From Carboxylicivirga caseinilyticus (GTDB taxonomy: Bacteria; Bacteroidota; Bacteroidia; Bacteroidales; Marinilabiliaceae): 64,000 nucleotides of DNA. Below the pieces are notes generated by a model that did no database searches, was not told the DNA's origin, and saw nothing but the letters and a program-made list of their open reading frames with translations. Positions 1 to 11,254 of this stretch are shown piece by piece. Numbering within the stretch: the first letter of the stretch is position 1; each line of letters opens with the position of its first letter. The stretch is from the NCBI GenBank assembly GCA_025499705.1, contig JAFMVE010000024.1:1-64000 (forward strand), read 5' to 3'. A program made the position numbers and the translations under genes.

Positions 1-103
1 CTTTTAGGGGAGGTTTGGTGGGGTATAATGAAAGTAAAGTTACAATTTGAAAGATTCCTTATTTGCAGAATCACTTTTTGGACACCCTCTTTTAATATAA
101 TGA

Positions 104-574
104 TCAAAGTGCCTTAATACTAATATTCCTGTAGTCGAGATGATGCATTATTTCACGAAGTAAAAGGATGACAGCAACATCCTTTGGGGTTATTTCAATA
201 CCTGAAATAACAGGAGAAGCTCCCATTACAATGTAGGCATATTGATTAAATAACTCTTCAACTCTTTGGCGCGAATAAATACTTTCCGTTAACCCATTTT
301 TTAAAAATAAGTCTTTGATTCCCTTGTCTTCAGTAATTAAATTCTCATTAAAGCTTATTAATTCTTTCTTACTCATCAACTCATCTTCAATATAATTGAT
401 GGCATATTCTATATCTGATTCAGAAGGAATTTCATGCTTAAAGAATGTCTTTACAATATAATCAAATCCAATAGGTAAAGATATTTCATACGTTTCAGAA
501 TCTGATTTATAGAACTGAAATCGAACCTGATCATTATCTATCGTTATTCTCCGGGTATTATTTAATTTCTTCAT
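104..574 (-). CDS. Hypothetical protein, 156 aa, unrecognised
   Basis: I do not recognise a family. The frame is open to 625, but its first in-frame Met lies beyond the hairpin that terminates the upstream reductase gene. The ATG at 572-574 (MKKLNNTRR), just after that hairpin, is the better start. The protein is acidic and probably soluble; no signal peptide or membrane segment is visible. The C-terminal third (ITPKDVAVILLLREIMHHL) is amphipathic and helix-rich. It is the last gene of the minus-strand run and may be expressed by read-through from the NmrA-type gene. No motif gives a function. Confidence 0.6.
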   Translation of the reverse strand: MKKLNNTRRITIDNDQVRFQFYKSDSETYEISLPIGFDYIVKTFFKHEIPSESDIEYAINYIEDELMSKKELISFNENLITEDKGIKDLFLKNGLTESIYSRQRVEELFNQYAYIVMGASPVISGIEITPKDVAVILLLREIMHHLDYRNISIKAL

Positions 575-584
575 AACATAAGTA

Positions 585-619
585 TAAAAAAGATTCTGCC
601 GGAAAACCTGGCAGAATCT
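585..619 (-). terminator. Rho-independent terminator of the NmrA-type reductase gene
   Basis: Perfect 10-bp arms (AGATTCTGCC / GGCAGAATCT) enclose a 9-nt loop. On the minus strand the stem is followed by a run of six T. It begins 27 nt after the reductase stop codon. Confidence 0.85.
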
Positions 620-645
620 CTTCATTTTATCTAATTCTTAATAGA

Positions 646-1488
646 TTACAACACTTGCTTTACCGATTGACTCAATGGTGTAGTTGGCCTTCCAATTAAT
701 TTGGACAACTGATGCCCATCATCAAATAAATCACCTTTTGATGCTCCAACATCCCAACTGGCAATAGCATCTGCAAAACCTTCCGGAAGACCGATACTCT
801 TTAATATTTTTGCATATTCTGTTTCGGGCATATCACTGTATGGAATATCTTTTCCGGTTTGTTTTGAAATTTCAGCGGCTAATTCACTTAGCGTATAAGC
901 TTCATCTCCTGCCAGTTCATAAACATTACCCTTGTGACTATCATCACTAATAACTACCGCAGCTGCCTCAGCAAAATCAATACGTGCCGCAGACGAAATC
1001 TTACCCTCACCAGCGCTACCTACGAATGCTCCAGCTCCAACTGCTCCAGGAATCGAACCAGTATAATTCTCACTATACCAGCCATTACGTAGAATAGTAT
1101 ATTCAATACCTGATTCCTTTAAAGCTTTTTCAGTTGCCAAATGTTCTCCAGCCAGATTTAAAGAAGACTGATCAGCATGTAATAAACTTGTGTATACAAT
1201 CCACTTAATACCAGCCTTTTTAGATGCATTGATAACATTTTGATGCTGAACAGCTCGTTGACCAATTTCATTTCCTGAAATCAATAGCAAATAATCGATC
1301 CCCTCTAACTGCGATGCTAAACCTTCTGGTTTTGTGTAATCAAACGCCTTAGCAACCACACCCAAATCTTTTGCTTTTTCTGTATTACGCACCAAAGTAA
1401 TAACATCTTCGCTTGCCACTCTTTTCTTCAATTGCTCAACAACCAATTGTCCTAACTGCCCAGTTGCACCTGTAACTCCTATTTTCAT
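646..1488 (-). CDS. NmrA-like SDR family NAD(P)H:quinone oxidoreductase (QorB/YtfG type)
   Basis: Atypical short-chain dehydrogenase of 280 aa, the normal length for the QorB/NmrA-like group. The N-terminal Rossmann motif GATGQLGQ (residues 7-14) binds NAD(P)H. The segments YTSLLHAD, TEKALKESGIEYTILRNGWY and the C-terminal substrate region match quinone reductase QorB. The canonical YxxxK catalytic pair of classical SDRs is not evident, as usual in NmrA-like proteins. It is soluble and cytoplasmic. Related enzymes reduce quinones or act as redox sensors, but the substrate here is unknown. The gene has its own promoter and terminator, so it is monocistronic or weakly coupled to the following unknown gene. 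Confidence 0.85.
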   Translation of the reverse strand: MKIGVTGATGQLGQLVVEQLKKRVASEDVITLVRNTEKAKDLGVVAKAFDYTKPEGLASQLEGIDYLLLISGNEIGQRAVQHQNVINASKKAGIKWIVYTSLLHADQSSLNLAGEHLATEKALKESGIEYTILRNGWYSENYTGSIPGAVGAGAFVGSAGEGKISSAARIDFAEAAAVVISDDSHKGNVYELAGDEAYTLSELAAEISKQTGKDIPYSDMPETEYAKILKSIGLPEGFADAIASWDVGASKGDLFDDGHQLSKLIGRPTTPLSQSVKQVL

Positions 1489-1531
1489 ATTCTTATTTTT
1501 TAATTGTTTTATTATTGATTTTTATTTGATA

Positions 1532-1565
1532 CAAATGTACAGCTTATGCATACCTGTTACAATTG
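1532..1565 (-). promoter_or_regulatory. Bacteroidota-type promoter for the NmrA-type gene
   Basis: On the minus strand ATTG is followed by a 20-bp spacer and TACATTTG, which fits the Bacteroidota -33/-7 consensus (TTTG-N19..21-TAnnTTTG). The -7 box is at 1532-1539, about 45 nt upstream of the ATG. Confidence 0.6.
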
Positions 1566-1670
1566 ACCTATGTTAAGAAATAAAACTGATGTTAGTACAC
1601 TGATACTTTAAAGAAGAACATGAAAAGGGTTGATTGGTTTAAGAAATATCCTATCTGAAAAAGCACAAAA

Positions 1671-1706
1671 AAAATAGGGCATCCATTTTTTTGGACACCC
1701 TATTTT
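1671..1706 (-). terminator. Rho-independent terminator of pyrG-yidC
   Basis: 14-bp arms with two G-U wobbles (AAAATAGGGTGTCC / GGATGCCCTATTTT on the minus strand) enclose an A-rich loop. A T-rich stretch follows. The hairpin starts 25 nt after the yidC stop codon. Confidence 0.8.
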
Positions 1707-1731
1707 CTGTAATTATCTAATTTCTGAATAT

Positions 1732-3582
1732 TTATTTCTTACGATTACGCCCAGCTAATTGTTGTTGCTTTTGCATATCCTCTAATCGTTGCTGAAATTT
1801 CGATTTTTTTGCAGGTTTCTTTTGATTGGCTTTTAATTTTGCCAATAAAGCCTCTTCATCAACAAAACGACGAATCAATAATGTTTGACCAATGGTTATT
1901 AAAGTTGAAATGAAATAATAATAGCTCAATCCTGCTGCATAATTATTAAAGAATACCAGGAACATTACCGGCATTAAGTACATCATACCTTTCATACCTG
2001 GCATTTGCTGTGTACTTTGAGTCATTTCCTGATTAATGTAGGTATACACAATATTTGTGATTGCCATTAATAAGGTGAACAGACTGACATGATTTCCATA
2101 ATATTGAGTAATCAATGGAATATCTCCTGTCCAGGTAATGATTGCGTCGTAAGAAGATAAATCGGTTGCCCACAAGAAACTTTCGCCACGTAATTCAATT
2201 GATGCTGGGAAAAACTGGAACATAGCAAACAAAATCGGCATTTGGAATAACATAGGCAAACAACCTCCCATAGGATTCACCCCTGCTTTTCGGTATAACG
2301 CCATGGTTGCCTGTTGACGCTCCATTGCTTTTTCTTTCGGTATCTTATTATTTATCTCCTCTATCTGAGGCTTTAACACCTTCATTTTAGCTGTAGATAC
2401 ATACGATTTGTATGTGAATGGGAAGATAATCAGCTTAATAAGTATGGTTAATATTAAAATGATCAAACCATAATTACTAAAATATCTCTCAAGAAAATGG
2501 AATACCTCAATTACACCAAGGTTAATATATCGAAGGAAACTCCATCCTAAATAAACCAATTGACGTAGACCTAAATCGGCATATGGCTTTAAGGCTTTAA
2601 AATCATTCGGTCCGAAATAGAAATTAAAACTGTGCTGATCATTACCTGTAAAAGGAACGGCCACCATTGCGCTGGCATCCATTATTACAGGATGATTATC
2701 ATCTTCAGGAGTAACCGCTTTTACATCACCACTTAAGAAATAATCACCAGAAATAAATACAGATGAAAAGAACTGGTCTTTAAATGCTACCCATTTCAGC
2801 TTGGTTCTTAATTCTTCCGATTTGGAACCACTGGCAGTAATATGATCTACATCATTCTCTGCAAAACGATAGTAAACACCAGAGTAACGACGCTCGAAAC
2901 TAACGCCTTTTTCCTGAGCAGGAACTTCCATCTCCCAGTTAATATCCATCGATCCGTTAGGAGTCGCAATTACATTACCTAAGTTTTGTGTTGTTATATT
3001 AAAATCAACCATATAACCATCTTCAGGCAATACATAGGTGAAGATTAATTTACCTTCAGCAGCATTCACAACAAAATCTACCTTATTAGGAGATGTTTGA
3101 GGCAGTTCTGTAAAGTATAAATCATTTGTATGAAAGAATCTACTGTTGTGGGTAAAATTAAATCCAAACTTATTTTGATCACCGTCCATTAATATTACAG
3201 GACTCTCATCGTAGTTATGGTATTTTTTTAGTTCTACAGAATAAACACGAGCTCCCTTCGAACTCAGAACCATTTTAACTAAATCGTTCTCTAAGGTTAC
3301 AAAAGTTTGCTCCCCTTGAGCTGCATCGGCCAATAAGCCAAACTTATTAGTCAACTCTTCAGCTATTGTAGCAGAATCTTTCTCAACAACAGCTTTAGTT
3401 TCAACCTCTACTTTTGCAGCATTGGCAATACGATCAGCCTCAGCCTTTTGTTCTACCAGATCAATAGAGTCTCGAACCCTTTTTTGTTCGGCAAGCTGTT
3501 CCTCCGATGGCTGATTCCACCACGTAAAGAACCCAAAGATGAGTACAATCAGTATTATTCCAGTTATCGAATTTCTATCCAT
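1732..3582 (-). CDS. yidC: Membrane protein insertase YidC
   Basis: Inserts proteins into the inner membrane, alone or with SecYEG. At 616 aa it has the Gram-negative architecture. An N-terminal membrane anchor (about residues 6-22) is followed by a large periplasmic P1 domain (about 60-355) and the conserved five-helix insertase core (about 365-570). That core includes the segment FPFTYKSYVSTAKMKVLKPQI and the GCLPMLFQMPILFAMFQFFP helix. A lysine-rich cytoplasmic tail (KKPAKKSKFQQR, KQQQLAGRNRKK) probably contacts ribosomes or nascent chains. It lies 19 nt downstream of pyrG, so the two are co-transcribed; this pairing is common in Bacteroidota. The start gives a proper hydrophobic N terminus. 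Confidence 0.97.
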   Translation of the reverse strand: MDRNSITGIILIVLIFGFFTWWNQPSEEQLAEQKRVRDSIDLVEQKAEADRIANAAKVEVETKAVVEKDSATIAEELTNKFGLLADAAQGEQTFVTLENDLVKMVLSSKGARVYSVELKKYHNYDESPVILMDGDQNKFGFNFTHNSRFFHTNDLYFTELPQTSPNKVDFVVNAAEGKLIFTYVLPEDGYMVDFNITTQNLGNVIATPNGSMDINWEMEVPAQEKGVSFERRYSGVYYRFAENDVDHITASGSKSEELRTKLKWVAFKDQFFSSVFISGDYFLSGDVKAVTPEDDNHPVIMDASAMVAVPFTGNDQHSFNFYFGPNDFKALKPYADLGLRQLVYLGWSFLRYINLGVIEVFHFLERYFSNYGLIILILTILIKLIIFPFTYKSYVSTAKMKVLKPQIEEINNKIPKEKAMERQQATMALYRKAGVNPMGGCLPMLFQMPILFAMFQFFPASIELRGESFLWATDLSSYDAIITWTGDIPLITQYYGNHVSLFTLLMAITNIVYTYINQEMTQSTQQMPGMKGMMYLMPVMFLVFFNNYAAGLSYYYFISTLITIGQTLLIRRFVDEEALLAKLKANQKKPAKKSKFQQRLEDMQKQQQLAGRNRKK

Positions 3583-3601
3583 TTTATGCTTGTTATAATT
3601 T

Positions 3602-5218
<1,617 letters not shown>

Positions 5219-5259
5219 TTATTAATCCATCAACTCTCACGAGTCAAAATTAAAAACCA

Positions 5260-5267
5260 CAAAGGTA
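5260..5267 (-). promoter_or_regulatory. Probable -7 box for pyrG
   Basis: TACCTTTG on the minus strand matches TAnnTTTG perfectly. No clear TTTG -33 box is present at the usual spacing, so this is a partial promoter call. Confidence 0.4.
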
Positions 5268-5310
5268 GAAAAATACCATCAAAAATTATGGATCATTATT
5301 GCTTTCAACA

Positions 5311-5338
5311 AAAAAAAGGTCGACTTTTTGCCGACCTT
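5311..5338 (-). terminator. Rho-independent terminator of the DUF349 gene
   Basis: The 7-bp stem AAGGTCG / CGACCTT is followed on the minus strand by a run of T residues. It lies 12 nt past the DUF349 gene stop codon. Confidence 0.85.
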
Positions 5339-5350
5339 GTTATTTTATCA

Positions 5351-7273
5351 CTAATCCATGTCTTCCAACATGTCCAACTTCTTATTGAGTAGTTTGATAT
5401 TGCGGCGTCCCGTTTCAATTTTATGTTTGAAATCTCGAACCAGTGCTTCCGATTTCTTCGATTTGGCAAAAAAACCGATGTTATTTTCCCAAACAGTAAT
5501 ATCATTCTCAAGTTGCTTCAACTTATTGATAATCTTATTACGTTCCTGTGTGAGCTTATCACCCGCATAATCATTGGTTTTATAGTTCTCAATCTTATTA
5601 CGGAACTTCTCTACATTTTTATGATACTCATCCAGATTCAGATTATCGAAATACTGATTGATCAAACCACGGAACTCTTGGTTTACACGATCTTTATCTT
5701 TAATTGGCACATGACCAATTTCGTTCCAACGATGTTGAAAATCCTGCAACTTTTCAAAGTTTTCTTCCGAATTTTCACTTGCTTCAAATGCAGCCACCTC
5801 TTTTATCAAGGCTTCTTTTAATTCCAGATTCTTCTCTTGTTCCTCATCTTTGTGATTGAAGAAATTGGATTTATGATCGAAGAATGCATCACACGCAGTA
5901 CGGAAACGCTTCCAGATAATATCACTTTGTTTACGAGGTACAGGACCTATTTCCTTCCAGCGTTTCTGGATCTTAATAAATTCATCAGTTGTACGTTTCC
6001 AGTCGGTGCTGTTTTTCATAGCCTCAGCCTGCAAACATAATTCAGTCTTCAATTGCAGGTTAGTAGATTGCTCTGATTTATATGATTTAAAGAAATCACG
6101 CTTAGCATTAAAAAATGAGTCACATGCTGTGCGGAAACGATCGTATATCTTATTATTGTCTTTTTTAGGAGCAAAACCAATTGTCTTCCAAATATTTTGT
6201 AATTCAATTAATTCTTTACTCTTGGCCTCCCACTCTTTTGGAGTATGCAAATCAACAGTAATCAATGCTTCCGCCTTTTCACACAATTCCGTCTTTGCTT
6301 CGAGGTTCTTTTGCAACTGATCCTTCAATCCTTCAAAATATTCCTGGTGACGTTTGTTGATTAATGAAGTAGCTTCTTTAAAACGAGCCCATAACTCTTC
6401 TTTTTTATCATGAGGTACCGGACCAATTTCGCGCCATTGCTCATGATATTTCTGAAGTGTCTTAAAAGCTTTTACAATTGTTGGTTCCAACAATAATTTT
6501 TCTGCTTTTTCGCACAATTCAGTTTTAGCTTCCATGTTTTTCTTTAAGTCAAGATCACGAAGCTCTTTGTTTATTTTTATATAATTGTAAAAATTCTCAA
6601 TATTATAGTTGTACGTTTCCCACATATCATGAACCTTATCTTGCGGAATAGGTCCGATATTGCGCCAACGTTGTTGCAACTCACGAAAAGCCTGGAATGT
6701 TTCATTTAATGACTCCTGACCATTGATAAGCTCTTTAATGGCCTCAATTACATCAAGCTTTGCATGGTAGTTACTTTGTCTTTCTTCCTCAATGCGTCGA
6801 TTAAATTCAGCCTTACGGGCTTTGAAATCCTGAAGCATATCCTTCAGTTCAATCTCAAGATTATCAACCGGAGCGGCAAAATTCTCTTCCAACTCACCAG
6901 ACTCAACAAACTTACGCTTAAGATCTTCCAGTTCAGCTTTATGTTTTTTATAAAAGGCAGATTTAATCTCTTCAACTTCCTCCTTAATTTTTTCAACAGG
7001 ATAGTGTTTCAGAACATCCCTAAGCCTTTTAACCAATTGCTCTTTACTGAGCATAATATGATCAACCGACTCTAATTCAATCTCCTGTCCACCTTCTTCA
7101 GAAACTTGATCTGCAACCTCATCTGTTACAGCCTTTTCTTCTGTTGTTTCTTTAGTCTCAGCAACTTCTTCTTTTTCGGATGCTGTGTTTTCTGCCTGCA
7201 TATTTTCAGATTCATTTTCTGAATTCAAACCATTCTCATTCTCAAGAGGTTTGTTTAGGTCATTTGCTTCCAT
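5351..7273 (-). CDS. DUF349 repeat protein, 640 aa
   Basis: Large cytoplasmic coiled-coil-type protein. The first about 85 residues are very acidic and rich in Glu, Asn and Ala, probably disordered. The rest carries five DUF349 repeats. Each has the signature W-(R/K/N)-x-I-G-(P/F/H)-x-P: RNIGPIPQD, REIGPVPHD, KTIGFAPKK, KEIGPVPRK and NEIGHVPIK, spaced about 75-80 residues apart. The C-terminal 80 residues form a Lys/Glu-rich helix. DUF349 proteins are widespread in Bacteroidota and Actinobacteria without an established biochemical role. No catalytic motif is visible. The gene is monocistronic, diverges from trmD and has its own terminator. Confidence 0.85.
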   Translation of the reverse strand: MEANDLNKPLENENGLNSENESENMQAENTASEKEEVAETKETTEEKAVTDEVADQVSEEGGQEIELESVDHIMLSKEQLVKRLRDVLKHYPVEKIKEEVEEIKSAFYKKHKAELEDLKRKFVESGELEENFAAPVDNLEIELKDMLQDFKARKAEFNRRIEEERQSNYHAKLDVIEAIKELINGQESLNETFQAFRELQQRWRNIGPIPQDKVHDMWETYNYNIENFYNYIKINKELRDLDLKKNMEAKTELCEKAEKLLLEPTIVKAFKTLQKYHEQWREIGPVPHDKKEELWARFKEATSLINKRHQEYFEGLKDQLQKNLEAKTELCEKAEALITVDLHTPKEWEAKSKELIELQNIWKTIGFAPKKDNNKIYDRFRTACDSFFNAKRDFFKSYKSEQSTNLQLKTELCLQAEAMKNSTDWKRTTDEFIKIQKRWKEIGPVPRKQSDIIWKRFRTACDAFFDHKSNFFNHKDEEQEKNLELKEALIKEVAAFEASENSEENFEKLQDFQHRWNEIGHVPIKDKDRVNQEFRGLINQYFDNLNLDEYHKNVEKFRNKIENYKTNDYAGDKLTQERNKIINKLKQLENDITVWENNIGFFAKSKKSEALVRDFKHKIETGRRNIKLLNKKLDMLEDMD

Positions 7274-7496
7274 AAGCTTTACGTTCTAATTCGCAGAATC
7301 CACTGATTCTGTCTCAATTCATTTATCTTACGAATATATTGTAATTCGCTTAAGTGACAAACTTTTTAGCTAAAAATAAGATATTACAGCCAAATACAAA
7401 GAAATGTAATTAGCAAATAGCTGAAATCAACATTTTGTTTGAACATTCTGAAAAAATACTCATTCTTTACAAAACTAAAACTTGGTGCAATATTAT

Positions 7497-7504
7497 TATC
7501 TTTG
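7497..7504 (+). promoter_or_regulatory. Probable -7 box for trmD
   Basis: TATCTTTG matches TAnnTTTG and ends 20 nt before the trmD ATG at 7524. A good -33 box was not found. The box makes the upstream in-frame TTG at 7482 impossible as a start. Confidence 0.45.
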
Positions 7505-7523
7505 CGCAAAATTTCAGATTGTC

Positions 7524-8201
7524 ATGCGAATCGATATTCTTACTCTTTTTCCAGAAATGTTTCAGGGTCCATTAACTGAATCGATTATTAAACGAGCGGT
7601 TGAAAAAGGACTGGTAGAAATGCATTTTCATAATATCAGGGATTATTCGCTTGACAAACACAAAAAGGTTGATGATTATTCATTTGGAGGGGGTGCCGGC
7701 ATGGTTATGACCATTCAACCCATTGCTGATTTAATTGATAAACTTAAGGCTGAAAGAGATTATGACCACATCATTTATGTAACTCCTGATGGTGAACGTT
7801 TTAATCAGAAAATTGCCAATACGTTGTCCTTATCCGGTAATATCATGATTCTTTGTGGCCATTACAAAGGAGTAGATCAACGCATACGTGATCATTATAT
7901 CACACTGGAACTAACCATTGGCGATTATGTGCTGACAGGTGGCGAACTGGCGGCAGCAGTCATCAGCGATGCAGTTATCCGATTGATTCCCGGTGTAATG
8001 TCTGATGAAACTTCAGCCTTAACCGATAGTTTTCAGGATGGTTTGCTATCACACCCTGTATACACTCGACCTTCTGATTACAATGGATGGAAAGTACCAG
8101 ATGTACTATTGAGCGGTAACGATGCTAAAATTGATGAGTGGCGCGAACAAAAAGCTTATGAACGAACTAAAAAAATCAGACCGGACCTACTTAATGATTA
8201 A
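7524..8201 (+). CDS. trmD: tRNA (guanine37-N1)-methyltransferase
   Basis: Methylates G37 next to the anticodon with S-adenosylmethionine, which prevents +1 frameshifting. It is a SPOUT-class enzyme with a C-terminal trefoil knot: [13 protein letters not shown] and [13 protein letters not shown] form the SAM-binding knot, and the N terminus [12 protein letters not shown] is diagnostic. The frame is open from a TTG at 7482, but the ATG at 7524 gives the family-typical N terminus and 225 aa, and the -7 box lies between the two. Divergent from the DUF349 gene; the gene stands alone, without rimM, rpsP or rplS beside it. Confidence 0.96.
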   Translation: MRIDILTLFPEMFQGPLTESIIKRAVEKGLVEMHFHNIRDYSLDKHKKVDDYSFGGGAGMVMTIQPIADLIDKLKAERDYDHIIYVTPDGERFNQKIANTLSLSGNIMILCGHYKGVDQRIRDHYITLELTIGDYVLTGGELAAAVISDAVIRLIPGVMSDETSALTDSFQDGLLSHPVYTRPSDYNGWKVPDVLLSGNDAKIDEWREQKAYERTKKIRPDLLND

Positions 8202-8220
8202 TGGTTAGTTATTTATTACA

Positions 8221-8303
8221 GACGGCCCTCTGGGCCTGATTCTTATGTCGCTATCTCATAGCACTTACGTACTATTCTTTTACATTCGTCCCTGACGGGC
8301 CTC
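8221..8303. repeat. REP-like palindromic element between convergent genes
   Basis: An 83-bp stretch more GC-rich than its surroundings contains three small hairpins: GGCCC-TCT-GGGCC (8224-8236), GCTAT-CTC-ATAGC (8250-8262) and CCC-TGAC-GGG (8290-8299). The outer GGCCC / GGGCC blocks resemble paired REP elements. It lies between trmD (+) and the AddB-like gene (-), where REP-type repeats usually sit. Only one copy is visible in this window, so the call rests on structure alone. Confidence 0.4.
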
Positions 8304-8395
8304 AATCTTTCAAAAGCTAAAACACTATCCTTCTGTTAAATAACTAAACAATTTAACTTAATTTACCATTCACAATTTATCATTAACCATTAAAG

Positions 8396-11254
8396 TCATC
8401 GATTACACAAAACCTTATAGGTACAATAAGTGCACTTATCGGTGTCTTCGGCTCCATTAAACGGAATAGTGTCGTCGTAAATTTCTTCCAGTAAATGCTC
8501 AAGATTGGCTTTAAATTCTTCTTTTACAGATTGCAGCAGTATTGGATTCTTAGTGCTTCTGCCCTCTTTCAAATACAGTTTGGTATCGTAGTTGGCTTTA
8601 AAAACATCGCGTACCCAGATAACGGATGGCTGTTTGGGGACCATTGCATTCTCTGTTTCATCCAGAATTAAGGAGTATAATAAAGTCTGGAAAATGGCTT
8701 TATTTTTTTTATGCTTATCTGTATCAAAAAGCTCTTCTATCGAATTAACTTCAGCTACTCCCGAGCCGGTTTTATAATCCATAACATTCCAGATACCATC
8801 CTTCTCCTCAAGACGGTCAATGATACCACCCAATTTAAGATGTAAACCATTAGTGGTAGTATAGTTCCATTCAACATGTTTTTCAAGATCAATAATTGTA
8901 AACGGAGTCTTTTTCTTCTCCAGTTTAAGAAATTGTAACAGATAACGCTTAATCACTTCAAATACCATTACATTTCGTCCCTGTATCTCTGCAAACGACT
9001 GTCGTCCCTGGTCGTAATCCATCAAATATTTGCGAAAACCATCTTTTATAAGCTGGTCGATCAAAACTGTATTTTTTAGCCAGTAATCAATGTCATCAGA
9101 TTGTATTTCCTTTCCGGCTTTCCCTTTGTAAAGATTTTCAACTGCATCATGAAAAATCAAACCAAAAATACGGGCATCTGCCTCCTCCGTTATCTCGTCA
9201 GGCTCTTTTATACCAACAATCTTCTGATAAAAGAATCGCATGGGACATTCAATATAAACCGAAAGAGCACTGGGTGAAAGAAGCTTTTTACCATTCGTTG
9301 TAAATAAAGACAATCGTTCCTTCACTTCTTCTTTCTTACTGGCTGCCACAACAGGAGGATTGAGAAGTGAAACCTGCCCGGAGAGGGTTCGCATATTTAT
9401 CTTGGCATTAAACTCATACTTAAGCTGATACAAATAACGACTCATCTCATTGGATTTCATTCCCTGCGCTCCGGTTGAATACAGTACTTCAACCTTTTTA
9501 GCCCTGTGAATCAGACGAAAGAAATAATAAGAAAAGATGGTATCCTGAAACTCAATGGTTGGTAAATCAAATCCCGATCGTAAAGTTGCAGGAATAAAAG
9601 TATTTGGAGCCGATGTTCGTGGAAATACACCTTCATTCAAATCCAGAATAATCAACTTATCGAAATCCAGGGCACGTGTTTCCAGAATTCCCATCACCTG
9701 AAGACCAGCCAATGGTTCACCCCTGAATGGTACTGTTTGAAACTCTGCCAGCTTTTTAAACAGGCGAACCCATGTTTTGGTATCAATATCAGCCTGAGCA
9801 TTCTGCTCCAGTAAATCCTGTAGTCGTATTATACATTTCTGAAGAGCAAAAATAAACTCCTTCTCCAGCACCTTATTTTCGTCGGGTTGTAAGAGTTCGT
9901 AAACTTTCCCCAAAATATCAATCAGATAGGCCGACAATTCAGAACCCGTGCTCACCTTAACAAAAATGCTTTTAAAAAGTTCGTTAATATGCAAACTATC
10001 AGCCTTTACAAAGATGGCATTGTTTTTCACCAATTGTTTGTGTAATCGACGCGTATCGGCTTCGGCCAACATTGAAATATATTGCTGTTGCAACAATGGT
10101 AAAACATGACGATGATACATCCATACATCACTACCACTTCCTTTTCTGATCTGTTGTTGCAGATTCAATAATAACTCAATCAAACCATAAGCCGGAGTAT
10201 GATTCAGTGGGTAACCCATGGTCACATTCACCTTGTCAACTTTAGGAGGAATACCATGTAAAACAGGCATCAGTAATGTTTCATCAGCCAACACTACCGC
10301 CGATTTCATTTCACTCACATATTCTTCATCCAAAAACTGATGAACCGATTTTAACTGCTCGGTAGGATTTGCAACTGCTGTTATAGTAATCTCAGGCCCT
10401 TCGGAATTCAATGGCATACTAAAATCCTTGGGTGATGGAAACTGAAGGAGATTTTCTTCAATAAAGAATCCAGGCCCCCGACGTTTGATCTTAACTTCTT
10501 CGTCCTTCTCCATCATCCATGGTGAATAATCCCAGAAGAAATCAGCTTTTTGCTTTTTTTGCAATTGTTTCATCAAACGATGCTCAGAAGGTGTTAGGGC
10601 ATTAAGTCCAACGAAGATTACTCTATCCCATTTAATATCGACATCTACGCCAATTATTAGCTTTTCTGCAATTAAGCGATACACCATTCCTTCGTAGGCC
10701 AGGTTATCCTTTTGTAATTCTTCGCGATAAGCTTTATAAACCTTTGGAATTTGTTTCCATGCTTCTAAAAAATAATCCTGATGTTCTGATCTTTTCTTCT
10801 GCTCAAATGCTCCCCAAAAGGATTGAATTGCTTCCAGCTGTCTTTCGCTCAAATGCGAAAAGTCGTCATCCAGTTCCTTTAATGATATAAGGTTAGAAAA
10901 AAGTTGTTCGACTGAAACAAGGTATTTATCTATATCATCAAAATCGTTCAGTAACATTTCGCCCCAGGGTAAGAACTCTTCAAAACTGACTTCTTTACCG
11001 GTTACTTTCACATAAACCTTGTGCAGTGTGAACAATAATGTAATATTATCGGCAACAATTGATGACGACAAAGAAGCGAATAAATCGTTAACAGTAATGA
11101 TCTTTGGCGACCACATAGGATCTTTAACTAACTGCCTCAGGTAGTTTGTAAAAAAAATACCTGCCCTTTGACTGGGAAACACGAAACAATATTTCGACAA
11201 GTCTGTTTTTTGATAATAATAAGAGGCAATGGAGTTAAGGAATCCTGATGTCAT
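8396..11254 (-). CDS. AddB-like PD-(D/E)XK exonuclease with iron-sulfur motif
   Basis: Probable AddB-type subunit of a RecBCD/AddAB-like double-strand-break repair nuclease, 952 aa. The N-terminal two thirds form an inactive helicase-like scaffold (FVFPSQRAGIFFTNYL, IFVGLNALTPSEH, ALDFDKLIILDLNEGVFP). The C-terminal 280 residues form a RecB-family nuclease: IFGLIFHDAVE, GGIIDRLEE and MDYKTGSG carry the catalytic Asp, Asp and Lys. A cysteine in ECPMRFF plus the terminal C-x2-C-x5-C (CTYCTYKVLC) reproduce the four-cysteine 4Fe-4S cage of AddB and Cas4. No Walker A motif is seen. The AddA helicase partner is not in this window. Convergent with trmD and divergent from sucA. Confidence 0.85.
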   Translation of the reverse strand: MTSGFLNSIASYYYQKTDLSKYCFVFPSQRAGIFFTNYLRQLVKDPMWSPKIITVNDLFASLSSSIVADNITLLFTLHKVYVKVTGKEVSFEEFLPWGEMLLNDFDDIDKYLVSVEQLFSNLISLKELDDDFSHLSERQLEAIQSFWGAFEQKKRSEHQDYFLEAWKQIPKVYKAYREELQKDNLAYEGMVYRLIAEKLIIGVDVDIKWDRVIFVGLNALTPSEHRLMKQLQKKQKADFFWDYSPWMMEKDEEVKIKRRGPGFFIEENLLQFPSPKDFSMPLNSEGPEITITAVANPTEQLKSVHQFLDEEYVSEMKSAVVLADETLLMPVLHGIPPKVDKVNVTMGYPLNHTPAYGLIELLLNLQQQIRKGSGSDVWMYHRHVLPLLQQQYISMLAEADTRRLHKQLVKNNAIFVKADSLHINELFKSIFVKVSTGSELSAYLIDILGKVYELLQPDENKVLEKEFIFALQKCIIRLQDLLEQNAQADIDTKTWVRLFKKLAEFQTVPFRGEPLAGLQVMGILETRALDFDKLIILDLNEGVFPRTSAPNTFIPATLRSGFDLPTIEFQDTIFSYYFFRLIHRAKKVEVLYSTGAQGMKSNEMSRYLYQLKYEFNAKINMRTLSGQVSLLNPPVVAASKKEEVKERLSLFTTNGKKLLSPSALSVYIECPMRFFYQKIVGIKEPDEITEEADARIFGLIFHDAVENLYKGKAGKEIQSDDIDYWLKNTVLIDQLIKDGFRKYLMDYDQGRQSFAEIQGRNVMVFEVIKRYLLQFLKLEKKKTPFTIIDLEKHVEWNYTTTNGLHLKLGGIIDRLEEKDGIWNVMDYKTGSGVAEVNSIEELFDTDKHKKNKAIFQTLLYSLILDETENAMVPKQPSVIWVRDVFKANYDTKLYLKEGRSTKNPILLQSVKEEFKANLEHLLEEIYDDTIPFNGAEDTDKCTYCTYKVLCNR

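Noticed and set aside
7482-7523. Longer trmD beginning at TTG 7482
   Set aside because: It would include the -7 promoter box and adds residues not found in TrmD; the ATG at 7524 gives the family N terminus.
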